In this document: one piece after another, positions 1-8,985 of the stretch
Position numbering within the stretch: the first letter of the stretch is position 1
How the letters are laid out: each line of letters starts with the position of its first letter
NCBI RefSeq assembly: GCF_030852425.1
Contig: NZ_NSDM01000006.1
Coordinates: 186,001 to 250,000 of the forward strand
DNA length: 64,000 bases
Direction of reading: 5' to 3'
From: Saccharothrix longispora
Lineage (GTDB): Bacteria; Actinomycetota; Actinomycetes; Mycobacteriales; Pseudonocardiaceae
The notes under the pieces: model-generated
Seen by the model: only the letters and a program-made list of their open reading frames with translations
Told to the model about the DNA's origin: nothing
Database searches by the model: none
Translations under genes and position numbers: made by a program

Positions 1-2
1 GC

Positions 3-647
3 GAGGACTTCCAGCGCGTCCCCACCGGCGCGGGCACCAGCCTGCGGTGGGGCGTGGACACGAAGAACGGCTCGCTGGAGGTCGAGCGCGACCGGCGCGG
101 GCAGAAGGTGCTGCACGTGCGGGCCGAGGGCAACGGCCGCGCGTTCCTCAAGGTCGACGACTTCAGCGCGCCCGGCAACAGCTTCTGGGGCCGGGTGCGG
201 GTCAAGGTCGCCGGGTTCCCGGCGCAGCCCGACTGGGCGCACTACACGCTGGTCGAGGCCACCGGCGACGGGCCGGAGGTCGTGCGCCCGCTCGGCGGCC
301 AGTACGTGCCCACGCTCGACCGGGCGCTGTGGGGCGTGGGCGCGGACGGCGGCCCGACCGGCGACTGGACGAACTGGCGCGAGTCGGCGCCCTCCGAGGC
401 CGGTCGCTGGCAGTGCGTCGAGTGGCGCATGGACGCGACCGACAACCGGATCGAGCTGTGGTTCGACGGCGAGCCGCGCCCCGACCTCACCGTCTCCACC
501 CGCGAGCACGGCGGCAACCAGGTCGACTTCCTGTTCCCGCGCTTCGACACGGTGAAGATCGGCTGGCAGCTGTACCAGCCGAACGAGGGCGCCTACGACC
601 TCTGGTACGACGACATCGCGCTGGGTTCCCGCCGGATCGGCTGCTAG
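3..647 (+). CDS. Cip1-like secreted beta-jelly-roll protein, 5' end missing
   Basis: The frame is open from the window edge, so the true start and any signal peptide lie upstream; about 214 residues are visible. The C-terminal half has the pattern of the Cip1 family (concanavalin-A-like fold; fungal Cip1 and actinobacterial homologues, some with polyuronate-lyase activity): WQCVEWRMD, IELWFDGEP, KIGWQLY, then LWYDDIALGSRRIGC at the very end, where the terminal Cys normally forms a disulfide. The internal GTG at 54 would cut into the fold and is not a credible start. Its stop TAG shares three bases with the stop of the convergent methyltransferase. The fold call is good. The substrate, probably a plant polysaccharide, is inference from the family. 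Confidence 0.6.
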   Translation, partial: EDFQRVPTGAGTSLRWGVDTKNGSLEVERDRRGQKVLHVRAEGNGRAFLKVDDFSAPGNSFWGRVRVKVAGFPAQPDWAHYTLVEATGDGPEVVRPLGGQYVPTLDRALWGVGADGGPTGDWTNWRESAPSEAGRWQCVEWRMDATDNRIELWFDGEPRPDLTVSTREHGGNQVDFLFPRFDTVKIGWQLYQPNEGAYDLWYDDIALGSRRIGC

Positions 648-1477
648 CCGGGCCTGCGCCAGGTCATGACCTCGGTGGGCGGCACGTGCTCGGCGAAGCC
701 GTCCGCCGAGGTCCGGCGCAGCAGCGCGCGCAGGTCGCGCTCGAAGTCGCCCAGCCGGTCGCCGAACAGGTGCGGGGCGGAGGAGGAGCGGGAGAACACC
801 CACGACACGACGTCGTCCTCGGTCCGCTCGACCACCTGCCCGGCCGGCACGACGAGCCGCCCGAAGCCCTCGAACCCCGCGCGGGCCAGGACGAGGTCCT
901 CACGGCCCGGAGTGCCGTGCGGGAGCGTGCCCTGCCCGGCGCGGCGCACCGGGCCGAGGTGACGGCGCACCAGCTCGCCGATCGCCTCGTACGGCGGGAC
1001 GGGCAGCGGCAGCGGGTTCGCTCCTGCGAGCGGCTCCTCGAGGTCGCCGACGTGGACGAACGCGCCTCCCGGCGCGAGCATCCCGAACACGGCGGCGGCG
1101 ACGCGGTCGCGGTCCGTCCAGTGGAAGGACTGGGCGAACACCACCGCCCGGAACTCCCCCAGACCGGCCGGCAGGTCCTCGGCGCGGCCGGTCACCCAGC
1201 GCACGCCGGAGACCCCGAGGCGGTCGGCCCGCCGCCCGGCCTCGGCCAGCATGTCCTCGTCCGGGTCGAGGCCGATCGCCTCGGTGAAGAACGGGGTCAG
1301 GTCGAGCGTCACCGTGCCCGGCCCGCAGCCGACGTCGAGGACCCGGCCCCGGCCGTCCCACCCGAGCGCCCGGGCCACCGCGCCGGCGAAGCCCGGCGCG
1401 TAGGGCAGCCGGCCGCGCTCGTAGTGCGCCGCGCTCCCCCGGAACAGCGTGCCGTCCCACTGCCACCCCTCGGGCAC
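644..1477 (-). CDS. class I SAM-dependent methyltransferase
   Basis: 277 residues. Residues about 30-150 form a Rossmann methyltransferase domain: glycine loop VLDVGCGPGTVTLD, acidic residue in GLDPDEDML, and a FAQSFHWTD segment typical of the methyltransferase type 11/25 group. The GTG at 1477 follows a GGGGGTGG purine-rich stretch and lies 19 bp behind the CoA-transferase B gene on the same strand, so it may be the last gene of that operon. The acceptor substrate cannot be told from sequence. Convergent with the Cip1-like gene, with stops interlocked in a CTAG. Confidence 0.8.
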   Translation of the reverse strand: MPEGWQWDGTLFRGSAAHYERGRLPYAPGFAGAVARALGWDGRGRVLDVGCGPGTVTLDLTPFFTEAIGLDPDEDMLAEAGRRADRLGVSGVRWVTGRAEDLPAGLGEFRAVVFAQSFHWTDRDRVAAAVFGMLAPGGAFVHVGDLEEPLAGANPLPLPVPPYEAIGELVRRHLGPVRRAGQGTLPHGTPGREDLVLARAGFEGFGRLVVPAGQVVERTEDDVVSWVFSRSSSAPHLFGDRLGDFERDLRALLRRTSADGFAEHVPPTEVMTWRRPG

Positions 1478-1496
1478 GTTCCACCACCCCCGGCGG

Positions 1497-2141
1497 TCAT
1501 CCTGCCGCAGTGGCGTCCTCCACGGGCGCGTCGGTCCGGTCGGCGACCTCGTCGAGGGTCACGCCGGGCGCCAGCGCCACCACCCGGAAGGCGCCGCCGG
1601 CGACGTCCAGCACGGCCAGGTCGGTGATCACCCGCGAGACCACGCCGCGGCCGGTCAGGGGCAGCGTGCACGAGCCCAGCAGCCTCGGTTCGCCGCGCCG
1701 CGTGGTGTGCTCCATCAGCACGATCACCCGGCCGGCGCCGGAGACGAGGTCCATGGCGCCGCCCATGCCCTTGACCATCGAGCCGGGCACCACCCAGTTG
1801 GCCAGGTCGCCGGCGGCGGAGACCTGCATGCCGCCCAGGACGGCGGTGTCGACGTGCCCGCCGCGGATCATCGCGAAGCTGGTGGAGGAGTCGAAGTAGG
1901 ACGCGCCGGGCAGCACGGTGACGGTCTGCTTGCCCGCGTTGACCAGGTCGGGGTCGACCTCGTCCTCGTAGGGGAAGGGGCCGACGCCGAGGATGCCGTT
2001 CTCCGCGTGCAGGGTGACCGCCGACCCGGCGGGCAGGTGGTCGGGGATCAGCGTGGGCAGGCCGATGCCGAGGTTGACGTACTCGGCGTCGGCCAGCTCG
2101 CCGGCGGCGCGGGCCGCCATCTCGTCACGCGTCCAGGGCAC
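1497..2141 (-). CDS. pcaJ: 3-oxoacid CoA-transferase subunit B, PcaJ-like
   Basis: 214 residues, family I CoA-transferase beta subunit. The N-terminal signature [16 protein letters not shown] is followed by [11 protein letters not shown], whose Glu is the catalytic residue that carries the CoA thioester, then [19 protein letters not shown]. With subunit A it would transfer CoA from succinyl-CoA to a 3-oxoacid such as 3-oxoadipate. The GTG start overlaps the subunit A gene by 17 bp, as expected of coupled subunits. An adjacent pcaF-type thiolase supports the beta-ketoadipate assignment. An acetoacetate or other 3-oxoacid substrate cannot be excluded. Confidence 0.8.
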   Translation of the reverse strand: MPWTRDEMAARAAGELADAEYVNLGIGLPTLIPDHLPAGSAVTLHAENGILGVGPFPYEDEVDPDLVNAGKQTVTVLPGASYFDSSTSFAMIRGGHVDTAVLGGMQVSAAGDLANWVVPGSMVKGMGGAMDLVSGAGRVIVLMEHTTRRGEPRLLGSCTLPLTGRGVVSRVITDLAVLDVAGGAFRVVALAPGVTLDEVADRTDAPVEDATAAG

Positions 2142-2931
2142 GTCGGACCTCCTCGCCCGCGTCGGGGCGCTCGCCCCGCGTGGTCCGCTGCTCGATGCCC
2201 TTGCGCGCCGCCTGCTCCGGGGTGAGCGGCACGACGCGCTGGACGAACACGCCGGGCAGGTGCACCTCGTCCGGGCCGATCCCCCCGACCTCCACGACGC
2301 GCTCGGCCTCCACGACGGTGAGCCGGCCGGCCATCGCCGCCGCCGGGTTGAAGTTGCGGGCCGCCGCGTGGAACACGCAGTTGCCCGCCCGGTCGGCGAC
2401 CGCGGCGCGCACCAGCGCGACGTCGGTGACGATCGACTCCTCCAGCACCATCTCCCGGCCGTGGAAGGAGCGCACCTCCTTCGGCGGCGAGGCGACGGCG
2501 ACCGTGCCGTCCGGGTGGTGGCGCCACGGCAGGCCGCCCTCCGCGACGAGCGTGCCGACCCCGGTGGGGGTGTAGAACGCGCCGATGCCCGCGCCGCCCG
2601 CCCGCAGCCGCTCGGCGAGCGTGCCCTGCGGGGTCAGCTCCACGGTCAGCTCGCCGGAGAGGTACTGCCGGGCGAACTCCTTGTTCTCCCCCACGTAGGA
2701 GGCGACGACCCGGCTGATCCGCCGCCGCTCCAGCAGCAGGCCGAGCCCGGCGCCGTCCACGCCGCAGTTGTTCGACACGACGGTGAGGTCGCCCGCGCCC
2801 TGCTCCAGCAGCGCCTCGATGAGGAACCACGGGATGCCCGCGAGGCCGAAGCCGCCGACCGCCACGCTCGACCCGGCGGCGACGTCGGCGACCGCCTCGG
2901 CCGCGGTGGCGACCACCTTGTCGCGGCTCAC
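2125..2931 (-). CDS. pcaI: 3-oxoacid CoA-transferase subunit A, PcaI-like
   Basis: 268 residues. Shows the alpha-subunit glycine loop [20 protein letters not shown] near residues 20-38, [17 protein letters not shown], and the [15 protein letters not shown] segment. The C-terminal [12 protein letters not shown] resembles PcaI sequences of actinobacteria. Start is GTG at 2931, overlapping the thiolase stop as GTGA. Partner of the downstream subunit B and part of the same minus-strand transcript. Together they catalyse 3-oxoadipate activation to 3-oxoadipyl-CoA if the Pca assignment is right. Confidence 0.8.
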   Translation of the reverse strand: MSRDKVVATAAEAVADVAAGSSVAVGGFGLAGIPWFLIEALLEQGAGDLTVVSNNCGVDGAGLGLLLERRRISRVVASYVGENKEFARQYLSGELTVELTPQGTLAERLRAGGAGIGAFYTPTGVGTLVAEGGLPWRHHPDGTVAVASPPKEVRSFHGREMVLEESIVTDVALVRAAVADRAGNCVFHAAARNFNPAAAMAGRLTVVEAERVVEVGGIGPDEVHLPGVFVQRVVPLTPEQAARKGIEQRTTRGERPDAGEEVRRALDA

Positions 2932-4145
2932 GGGGCGACCCGCTCGAAGACCGCGGCGAGCCCCTGGCCGCCACCGATGCACATCGTCTCCAGGGCGTAG
3001 CGGGCCTCGCGCCGCCGCACCTCGTGCGCCATCGTGGCCAGGACGCGCGCGCCGGTCGCGCCCAGCGGGTGCCCGAGCGAGATGCCGGACCCGTTGGGGT
3101 TGAGCCGGTCGTCCTCCGGGTCGAGCCCCCACTCGCGCAGGCAGGCCAGCACCTGCGCGGCGAACGCCTCGTTCAGCTCGATCACGTCGACGTCGGCGAG
3201 GGTGATCCCGGCGCGGGCGAGCGCGGCCTCCGTCGCGGGCACCGGGCCGAGGCCCATCACCTCCGGTCCGACGCCCGCCACCGCCCACGACCGCAGCGCG
3301 AGCAGCGGGCGCAGCCCTCGCCGCCCGGCCTCGTCCCGGGTGGTGACGACGCACGCGGCGGCGCCGTCGTTCTGCCCGCTCGCGTTGCCCGCGGTGACGG
3401 TGGCTTCCGGGTCGAGCGCGAGCCGCACCGGCGTGAGCGCGGCCAGCCCTTCCGCCGTGGTCCCGGGGCGCGGGTGCTCGTCGCGGTCCACCACCGCGCC
3501 GGGCGCGCCGCGCCGGCCGGGGACGGTGACCGGCACCAGCTCGTCGGCGAACCGGCCGGCCTCGTGGGCGGCGACGGCCCGCCGGTGGGAGCGGGCGGCC
3601 AGCTCGTCCTGCTCCTCGCGCGCGATGCCGTACTCGCGCCGCAGGTTCTCGGCGGTCTCCACCATCCCGCCGGGCACCGGGTGGCTCCGACCGCCGGCCG
3701 TCACCCGTGCGCGGTCGAGGCGGTCCACGAGCTGCACGCCGCCCTGCTTCACGCCGGTGCGCAGGTCCAGCGCGTAGTGCTCCACCCGGGACATCGACTC
3801 CACTCCCCCGGCGACGACCAGCCGGGCCGCGCCGGTCGCGACCTGCCCCGCGGCGTACAGGACGGCCTGGAGGCCGGAGCCGCAGCGACGGTCGACCTGG
3901 AGGCCGGGCACCGCCGTGCCGAGGCCCGCGTCGAGCGCGGCGACCCGGCCGACGGCGGGCGACTCGCCGTTCGGGTGGCACTGGCCGAGCACGACGTCGT
4001 CCACGTCGCCCTCGCCGAGCCCCGTGCGGCGCACCAGTTCCGCCAGCACGGTCGTGGCCAGGTCGGTGGCGTCGAGCGCGGCGAGCGCCCCGCCGAACCG
4101 GCCGACCGGGGTGCGGATCGGCTCGCAGATCACGACATCGCTCAT
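2928..4145 (-). CDS. pcaF: acetyl-CoA acyltransferase (3-oxoadipyl-CoA thiolase-like)
   Basis: 405 residues, normal for thiolase II. Nucleophilic Cys in [15 protein letters not shown], His in [17 protein letters not shown], and second active-site Cys in [10 protein letters not shown] are all present. GVESMSR is the family 1 signature. It would cleave 3-oxoadipyl-CoA to succinyl-CoA and acetyl-CoA, closing the pathway begun by the CoA-transferase encoded behind it. First gene of the minus-strand operon, divergent from a LysR regulator 71 bp away. A beta-oxidation thiolase role is the alternative; the CoA-transferase context favours PcaF. Confidence 0.8.
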   Translation of the reverse strand: MSDVVICEPIRTPVGRFGGALAALDATDLATTVLAELVRRTGLGEGDVDDVVLGQCHPNGESPAVGRVAALDAGLGTAVPGLQVDRRCGSGLQAVLYAAGQVATGAARLVVAGGVESMSRVEHYALDLRTGVKQGGVQLVDRLDRARVTAGGRSHPVPGGMVETAENLRREYGIAREEQDELAARSHRRAVAAHEAGRFADELVPVTVPGRRGAPGAVVDRDEHPRPGTTAEGLAALTPVRLALDPEATVTAGNASGQNDGAAACVVTTRDEAGRRGLRPLLALRSWAVAGVGPEVMGLGPVPATEAALARAGITLADVDVIELNEAFAAQVLACLREWGLDPEDDRLNPNGSGISLGHPLGATGARVLATMAHEVRRREARYALETMCIGGGQGLAAVFERVAP

Positions 4146-4187
4146 GCCACCGACCGTAGGCGACGAGCACTGATACGCGGAAATACT

Positions 4188-4208
4188 CGTCTCGTCGCTT
4201 CTGAGACG
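4188..4208. promoter_or_regulatory. LysR-type inverted repeat in divergent promoter
   Basis: CGTCTC and GAGACG (4188-4193 and 4203-4208) form a perfect inverted repeat with a 9-bp spacer. The centre fits the LysR T-N11-A pattern (T at 4192, A at 4204). It lies 9 bp before the lysR start, between the divergent regulator and thiolase operon. This suggests autoregulation and control of the operon; no binding data. Confidence 0.45.
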
Positions 4209-4216
4209 CTGTGGGT

Positions 4217-5101
4217 ATGACCGAGCTGCGCCACCTGCGCTACTTCCTCGCCGTCGCCGAGGAGCGCCACTTCACCCGCGCCGCCGCCCGGCTGCACATG
4301 GCCCAACCGCCGCTGTCCCAGCAGATCCGGCGGCTGGAGGAGGAGCTGGGCGTGCGGCTGTTCGACCGGAGCAGGCGGCGGGTCGAGCTGACCGACGCCG
4401 GCGCCGCCTACCTGCGGCGGGTGCGGGCGATCCTGGCGGAGGTGGACGACGCGGCGGACGAGGCGCGCCGCGTGGCGTCCGGCGTGCAGGGGCGGCTCGT
4501 GGTCGGCTGCGTCGGGTCGGCGACCTACAGCCTGCTGCCCGCCTTCGCCCGCGCGCTGCGCGAGGACTTCCCCGGCATCGACGTCGCGTTCCGCGGCGAG
4601 ATGCTCGTGCCCGCCCAGGTGGCGGCGCTGCTCGGGCACGAGATCGACCTGGCGCTGCTGCGCCCGCCGGTGGACGAGCCGGCCCTGCGGCTGGAGACCC
4701 TGCGCACCGACCGGTTGATCGTGGTGCTGCCCGATCGGCACCCCCTGGCCGCGCGCAAGCGGTTGCGGGTGGCGGACCTGCGCGGCGAGGACCTGGTCGT
4801 GCACGCGTCCGGCGGGTCGGTGATGCACGGGACCGTGCTCGCGCTGTGCCGGGACGAGGGCTTCGCGCCGCGCGTGCGCCACGAGGTCGCCGAGACCTCC
4901 ACCCTGGTCACGTTCGTCGCCGCCGGCCTGGGGATCGCCGTGGTGCCCGAACCGGTGGCCCGGCTGGGGGTGCCGGGCGTCGCCCACCGGCCCTTGTCCG
5001 GCGGCGCGGCGCGCATCGACCTCGTGGCCGCCGTCCGGGCCGACGACCAGGCCCCCGCGCCGGCCCACGCCGTCGCGGTGCTCCGGGGCCTGGTCCGCTG
5101 A
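4217..5101 (+). CDS. LysR-family transcriptional regulator
   Basis: 294 residues. The N-terminal winged helix-turn-helix reads [20 protein letters not shown] and [19 protein letters not shown], followed by a linker helix and a type 2 periplasmic-binding-like effector domain from about residue 90. ATG at 4217 is preferred over GTG at 4211 because it gives the standard LysR N-terminus. Divergent from the thiolase/CoA-transferase operon with an inverted repeat between them. It is therefore the likely regulator of that operon, responding to a pathway intermediate. Confidence 0.85.
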   Translation: MTELRHLRYFLAVAEERHFTRAAARLHMAQPPLSQQIRRLEEELGVRLFDRSRRRVELTDAGAAYLRRVRAILAEVDDAADEARRVASGVQGRLVVGCVGSATYSLLPAFARALREDFPGIDVAFRGEMLVPAQVAALLGHEIDLALLRPPVDEPALRLETLRTDRLIVVLPDRHPLAARKRLRVADLRGEDLVVHASGGSVMHGTVLALCRDEGFAPRVRHEVAETSTLVTFVAAGLGIAVVPEPVARLGVPGVAHRPLSGGAARIDLVAAVRADDQAPAPAHAVAVLRGLVR

Positions 5102-5754
5102 CGGCTGCCGCTGTGCGGCAGGTCTGCCACGACGTCCCCGGCGGCGTCGAACGCCACCACTCGCTCGGTGACCGGTCCCGCTCGCGCAGGTCCGGCGACG
5201 CGATCACCAGGGTGCCGCCGGCGAGCACGGCCGGCAGGTCGGGCGCGTCCCGCCGACGCAGCACGACCGAGGCGACCGCGTCCCGGTCCACCAGGCCGAC
5301 CAGGGCCACCCGGTCGCCGCGGTCGTCGACGAAGTCGCGCACCGGGCCGTGCCGCGGCCCGAAGTCGTGCACGTACGGCTCACCGCCGGTCAGGTGGCAG
5401 AGCAGCAGGTCCCCGTAGCGGCCCGGTTGGACGGACTCGCCGCCGGTCGGCGCGGCGTGCGCGCCGGGTTCCCGGCAGGACGGGTCCACGGCCGGCCGCA
5501 CGTCGACCCGCGCCAGGGCGAGCGCCAGGCGGCGGCCGGCCTCGGACTCGCGGTCGCCCGCCGGGAGGGGCCGGTCGACCACGCCCTCGGCGCGCGGCGG
5601 CCGGCGTGACGCCGTCGGCGGGGAGGTCCGGGGCGTGCTCGGCGACGAGCGCCGGCGCACGCGGTTCGGCGGCGCGGACGCGGCGCAGCAGGTCCTCGGC
5701 GAGCGTGCGGAGCTGCTCGGCGTCGGGGCGCTCGGGCAGGGGGACGACGGGCAT
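5102..5754 (-). pseudogene. degraded protein gene with at least two frameshifts
   Basis: Protein-like sequence runs on the minus strand but changes frame twice. From ATG 5754 the first part (MPVVPLPERPDAEQLRTLAE, then LVAEHAPDLPADG) resembles the N-terminus of short actinobacterial ankyrin-type proteins. Near 5590 coding character moves to the next frame (GDLLLCHLTGGEPYVHDFGP, RDFVDDRGDRVALVGLVDRD, GGTLVIASPDLRERDR). Near 5170 it returns to the first frame (VVAFDAAGDVVADLPHSGS) and then enters the lysR end without a clean stop. Adding one G around 5170 would restore DRVTERVVAFD. Two fused remnants or sequencing errors are possible. No function is assigned. Confidence 0.45.
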
Positions 5755-5990
5755 TCCGACCCCCTGGGCACCTGCGGTCCGCTGCTCAGGGCACCGGGAG
5801 GCGGCTTCGTGGTGGTGCGCGTGCGGAAGCCGGGGGTGGACTCCGCCCTTCCCGCGGGCCCGGAGGCGCTCCCCGCGCCGGTCCCCACCGCACACGAGCG
5901 CGGGCGGCCCGGGGTCGTCCTGCGGTCGTAGGCGGTGTGCGACCGCAGTGCGATCCGTGATGATCCACCCACCCAGCACGATCGTCCGCG

Positions 5991-7421
5991 ATGGACCCGC
6001 ACACACCTCTCGTGCCACCGGACCGGCTGCGCTGGACCGGGTTCGGCGGCGTCGCGCTGCTGACCGCGGCCGCCTGGGTCGGCGTGGTCGCCTCGTCGTC
6101 CGGCGTGGTCGCGTCGGCGTTGGCGGCCGGCGCCGCCGGGATCGGCCTGCTGGTGCTGTCGTGGGCGTTGCTCGGCCGCGCCCCCCTGCCGTCCCCGTCG
6201 TGGCTGCTGCGGACGCTCGCCCTGTGGTGCGGGCCGCTGCTGGTCGCGCCACCCCTGTTCAGCGGGGACGTGTTCAGCTACCTGGCGCAGGGCGAGATCG
6301 CCGCGCGCGGCCTGGACCCGAACGCCGTCGGCCCCGCGACGGGGCTGGGCGCGGCGTCGGAGGTCGTCGGGCGGGTGGGGTCGTACTGGCGCGACACGCC
6401 GTCGCCCTACGGCCCGCTGTTCGGCGCGGTCGAACGGGTGGTCGCCGAGGTCTCGGCCGGCGACCCGGTGGCGGGCGTGCTGCTGCACCGCCTGGTCTGC
6501 CTGCTGGGGCTGGTGCTGATCGGGTGGGCGGTCCCCCGGCTCGCCGCGGTCGCCGGCGCGTCGCGGCGCACCGCCCTGTGGCTGGGCGTGCTGAACCCGC
6601 TGGTGCTCTGGCACCTCGTGGGCGGCGCGCACAACGACTCGGTGATGCTGGGCCTGATGCTCGCCGGCACGGCGGTGGCGCTGGAGGGGCTGCGGGAGCG
6701 CGTCGAGTGGTGGCCGGTGGGCGCCGGTGTCGTGCTCATCTGCTCGGCCGCGCTGGTGAAGCTGCCCGCGCTGGCCGCGCTGGCGGTGGTCGGGACGGCG
6801 CTCGCCCGCCGCCGCGGCGGCTCCCTCTGCGACTTCCTGCTCGCCGGGCTGGGCATGGTGCTGGCGTTCGCGGTGGTGTCCGCCTCGGTCTCAATGTCGA
6901 CCGGGCTCGGGTTCGGCTGGGTGCGTGCGCTGGGCACGCCCGGCCGGGTGAACAGCTGGCTGGCGCCGACGAACTGGTTCGGCTTCCTGACCGGCGGGCT
7001 GTTCGGGGCGCGGGCCACGCAGGCGATGATCGGCGTCGGCAAGGCGATCGGGTTCGCGATGACGCTGTGCGGGGTGGGGGCCGTGCTGGTCGGGCAGTTG
7101 CGCGGGCGGGTCGGCGCGGTGGCGTCCACGGGGGCGGTGCTGGGCCTCGTCGTGGTCCTCGGGCCGGTGGTGCAGCCCTGGTACGCGCTGTGGGCGGTGG
7201 TCCCCCTGGCCGCGAGCCGGTTGCCGGGGCGCGCGGTGCCGTGGTCGGTGGCGTCGGTCGCCGTCTTCGCCGTGGTCGTGCCCCCCTCGGCGGGGGACTT
7301 CACCGGACGGGTCGGGTCGCTCGTCGCGGGCTACGCGATCGGGGCGGTCGTGGTCTGGGCGGCGTTCCTGCTGCTGACGAGGCCGGCGGCGGTCCGCGTG
7401 GCGGTGCCGGCGCGTGCCTGA
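5991..7421 (+). CDS. mptB: polyprenol-phosphomannose-dependent alpha-1,6-mannosyltransferase, MptB-like
   Basis: 476 residues with about 12 hydrophobic segments, a GT-C-fold glycosyltransferase. Family hallmarks are the first-loop acidic motif FSGDVFSYLAQGEIAARGLDP, TPSPYGPLFG, and NPLVLWHLVGGAHNDSVMLG. MptB enzymes extend mannan backbones of lipoglycans outside the membrane using polyprenyl-phosphate mannose. The gene overlaps lnt by 8 bp. That pairing makes sense because in mycobacteria the Lnt domain and polyprenol-phosphomannose synthase are fused in Ppm1. The acceptor glycan in this organism is unknown. Confidence 0.8.
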   Translation: MDPHTPLVPPDRLRWTGFGGVALLTAAAWVGVVASSSGVVASALAAGAAGIGLLVLSWALLGRAPLPSPSWLLRTLALWCGPLLVAPPLFSGDVFSYLAQGEIAARGLDPNAVGPATGLGAASEVVGRVGSYWRDTPSPYGPLFGAVERVVAEVSAGDPVAGVLLHRLVCLLGLVLIGWAVPRLAAVAGASRRTALWLGVLNPLVLWHLVGGAHNDSVMLGLMLAGTAVALEGLRERVEWWPVGAGVVLICSAALVKLPALAALAVVGTALARRRGGSLCDFLLAGLGMVLAFAVVSASVSMSTGLGFGWVRALGTPGRVNSWLAPTNWFGFLTGGLFGARATQAMIGVGKAIGFAMTLCGVGAVLVGQLRGRVGAVASTGAVLGLVVVLGPVVQPWYALWAVVPLAASRLPGRAVPWSVASVAVFAVVVPPSAGDFTGRVGSLVAGYAIGAVVVWAAFLLLTRPAAVRVAVPARA

Positions 7422-8985
7422 CCTGCTGTGGCGCGGTGCCGCGGCCGCGGCGGCCGGGGTGCTGCTGCACGTCGCGTTCCCGCCCCGCGTGCTGTGGTGG
7501 GCGGCGGTGGTCGCGTTCGCCGTGCTGTGGTCCGCGCTGCGCGCGGCGGGCGCCCGCCGGTCGGCGGCACCGGGCTTCGTGTTCGGCCTGGCGTTCTTCC
7601 TGTGCCACCTGAGGTGGATCGACGACTTCCTGGGGCGCGACTTCGGTCCCGCGCCGTGGCTCGGCCTGTCGGCGCTGATGGCCCTGTTCACCGCCGGGGC
7701 GTGCGCGCTGGTGCCGCTCGTGGCGCGGTTGCCCGGCGCGCCGGTGTGGGCGGCGCTGCTGTTCGTGCTCCAGGAGGCGGTGCGCGGCCGGGTGCCGTTC
7801 GGTGGTTTCCCGTGGGGGCGCGTGGCGTTCGGCCAGGTCGAGGGCCCGTACCTGCCGCTGGCGGCGGTCGGTGGCGCGCCGCTGGTGTCGTTCGCGGTGG
7901 TGGCGACGGGGTTCGGCGCGGCGGCCTGGCTCGTCCGGCCGCGCGACCCCCGTCGGGCGTGGCCGGTGCTGCCGCTGGTCGCGACACTGGCCGTGACGCC
8001 GCTGGTCGGCGTGGACGCGCAGGACGGCGAGCGCGTGGTGGCCCTCGTGCAGGGCAACGCGCCGGACGTCGGCCTGGGGCTGCTCGACGAGCGCAGGACG
8101 CTGCGCCGCAACCACCTGGACGCCACGGCGGACCTCGCGGAGGCGGTCCGCGCGGGCGAGGTGCCCGCGCCCGACCTCGTGGTGTGGCCGGAGAGCGCGA
8201 CCGCCACCGGGGACCGCGACCCGGTGCTGGACCGGGCCGTGGCGGACCTCGGCGTGCCCGCCCTGATCGGCGTGCTGCGGCGCGTCGACGGGGTGGAGGA
8301 GAACGCGGTCGTCGCGTGGGACCCGCGGACCGGCGCGGGCGCGTCGTACGCGAAGCGGGAGCTGGTGCCGTTCGCCGAACGCGTCCCGCTGCGCCCCCTG
8401 GCGAGCCTGGTCACCCCGTTCGCCGACGCGCCCGACCTGCGCGCGGGGACCGCGCCGGGCGTCCTGGACGTCGCGGGGACCAGGGTGGGCGTGGGGATCT
8501 GCTACGAGGTGGCCCACGACGCGGTGCTGCGCGACGGCGCCGCCCGGGGGGCGCGGCTGTTCGTGGTGCCGACGAACAACGCCTGGTACGGGCGCGGCGA
8601 GATGAGCCACCAGCAGTTGGCCATGGCCAGGCTGCGCGCGGTGGAGCACGGCCGCGCCGTGGTCGTGGCGGCGGTCAGCGGGGTGAGCGCGGTCGTGCGG
8701 CCGGACGGGGGTGTGGCGCGGTCCACCGGCCTGTTCGCCGCCGGGACGCTGGTCGACGCGGTGCCGCTGCGGTCGGGCACCACTCCCGCGACCCGGTGGG
8801 GCGGTCTCCTGGAACTCCTGTTCGTGCTCGGCGCGCTCGCCGCGTGCGCGGGCGGGAGGTGCGCGGGCGGTCCCGGTGGACGGCCCCACCGCGCGGGGGC
8901 CGTCCACCGGGCCGTCCGCCCTAGCGGGGCAGGTACGCCCGGTGCGAGCGCGAGAACTCGAAACCGTTGTGCCGGTCCCAGTTGA
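7414..8985 (+). CDS. lnt: apolipoprotein N-acyltransferase
   Basis: 523 residues as read: about six transmembrane segments to residue 200, then a nitrilase-fold domain. The catalytic triad is visible as Glu260 (VVWPES), Lys314 (AKRELVPFAERVP) and Cys363 (GICYE). It would N-acylate the Cys of lipoproteins on the outer membrane face. GTG start overlaps mptB by 8 bp. The last 35-40 residues are low-complexity, cross a 15-bp terminator hairpin and run 65 bp into the convergent chitinase gene. The functional protein may end earlier, or a 3' frameshift may have removed its stop. Confidence 0.8.
   Translation: MPDLLWRGAAAAAAGVLLHVAFPPRVLWWAAVVAFAVLWSALRAAGARRSAAPGFVFGLAFFLCHLRWIDDFLGRDFGPAPWLGLSALMALFTAGACALVPLVARLPGAPVWAALLFVLQEAVRGRVPFGGFPWGRVAFGQVEGPYLPLAAVGGAPLVSFAVVATGFGAAAWLVRPRDPRRAWPVLPLVATLAVTPLVGVDAQDGERVVALVQGNAPDVGLGLLDERRTLRRNHLDATADLAEAVRAGEVPAPDLVVWPESATATGDRDPVLDRAVADLGVPALIGVLRRVDGVEENAVVAWDPRTGAGASYAKRELVPFAERVPLRPLASLVTPFADAPDLRAGTAPGVLDVAGTRVGVGICYEVAHDAVLRDGAARGARLFVVPTNNAWYGRGEMSHQQLAMARLRAVEHGRAVVVAAVSGVSAVVRPDGGVARSTGLFAAGTLVDAVPLRSGTTPATRWGGLLELLFVLGALAACAGGRCAGGPGGRPHRAGAVHRAVRPSGAGTPGASARTRNRCAGPS
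8873..8910. terminator. bidirectional intrinsic terminator, lnt/chitinase
   Basis: Perfect 15-bp stem: CCGGTGGACGGCCCC (8873-8887) pairs with 8896-8910 around an 8-nt loop. It has no U-tract, as is common in GC-rich actinobacteria. It sits inside the nominal 3' end of lnt and just behind the chitinase stop. Confidence 0.7.

Noticed and set aside
2125-4170. A single 681-residue minus-strand protein
   Set aside because: Only its last 268 residues are protein-like (CoA-transferase A); the rest is the thiolase gene read in the wrong frame.
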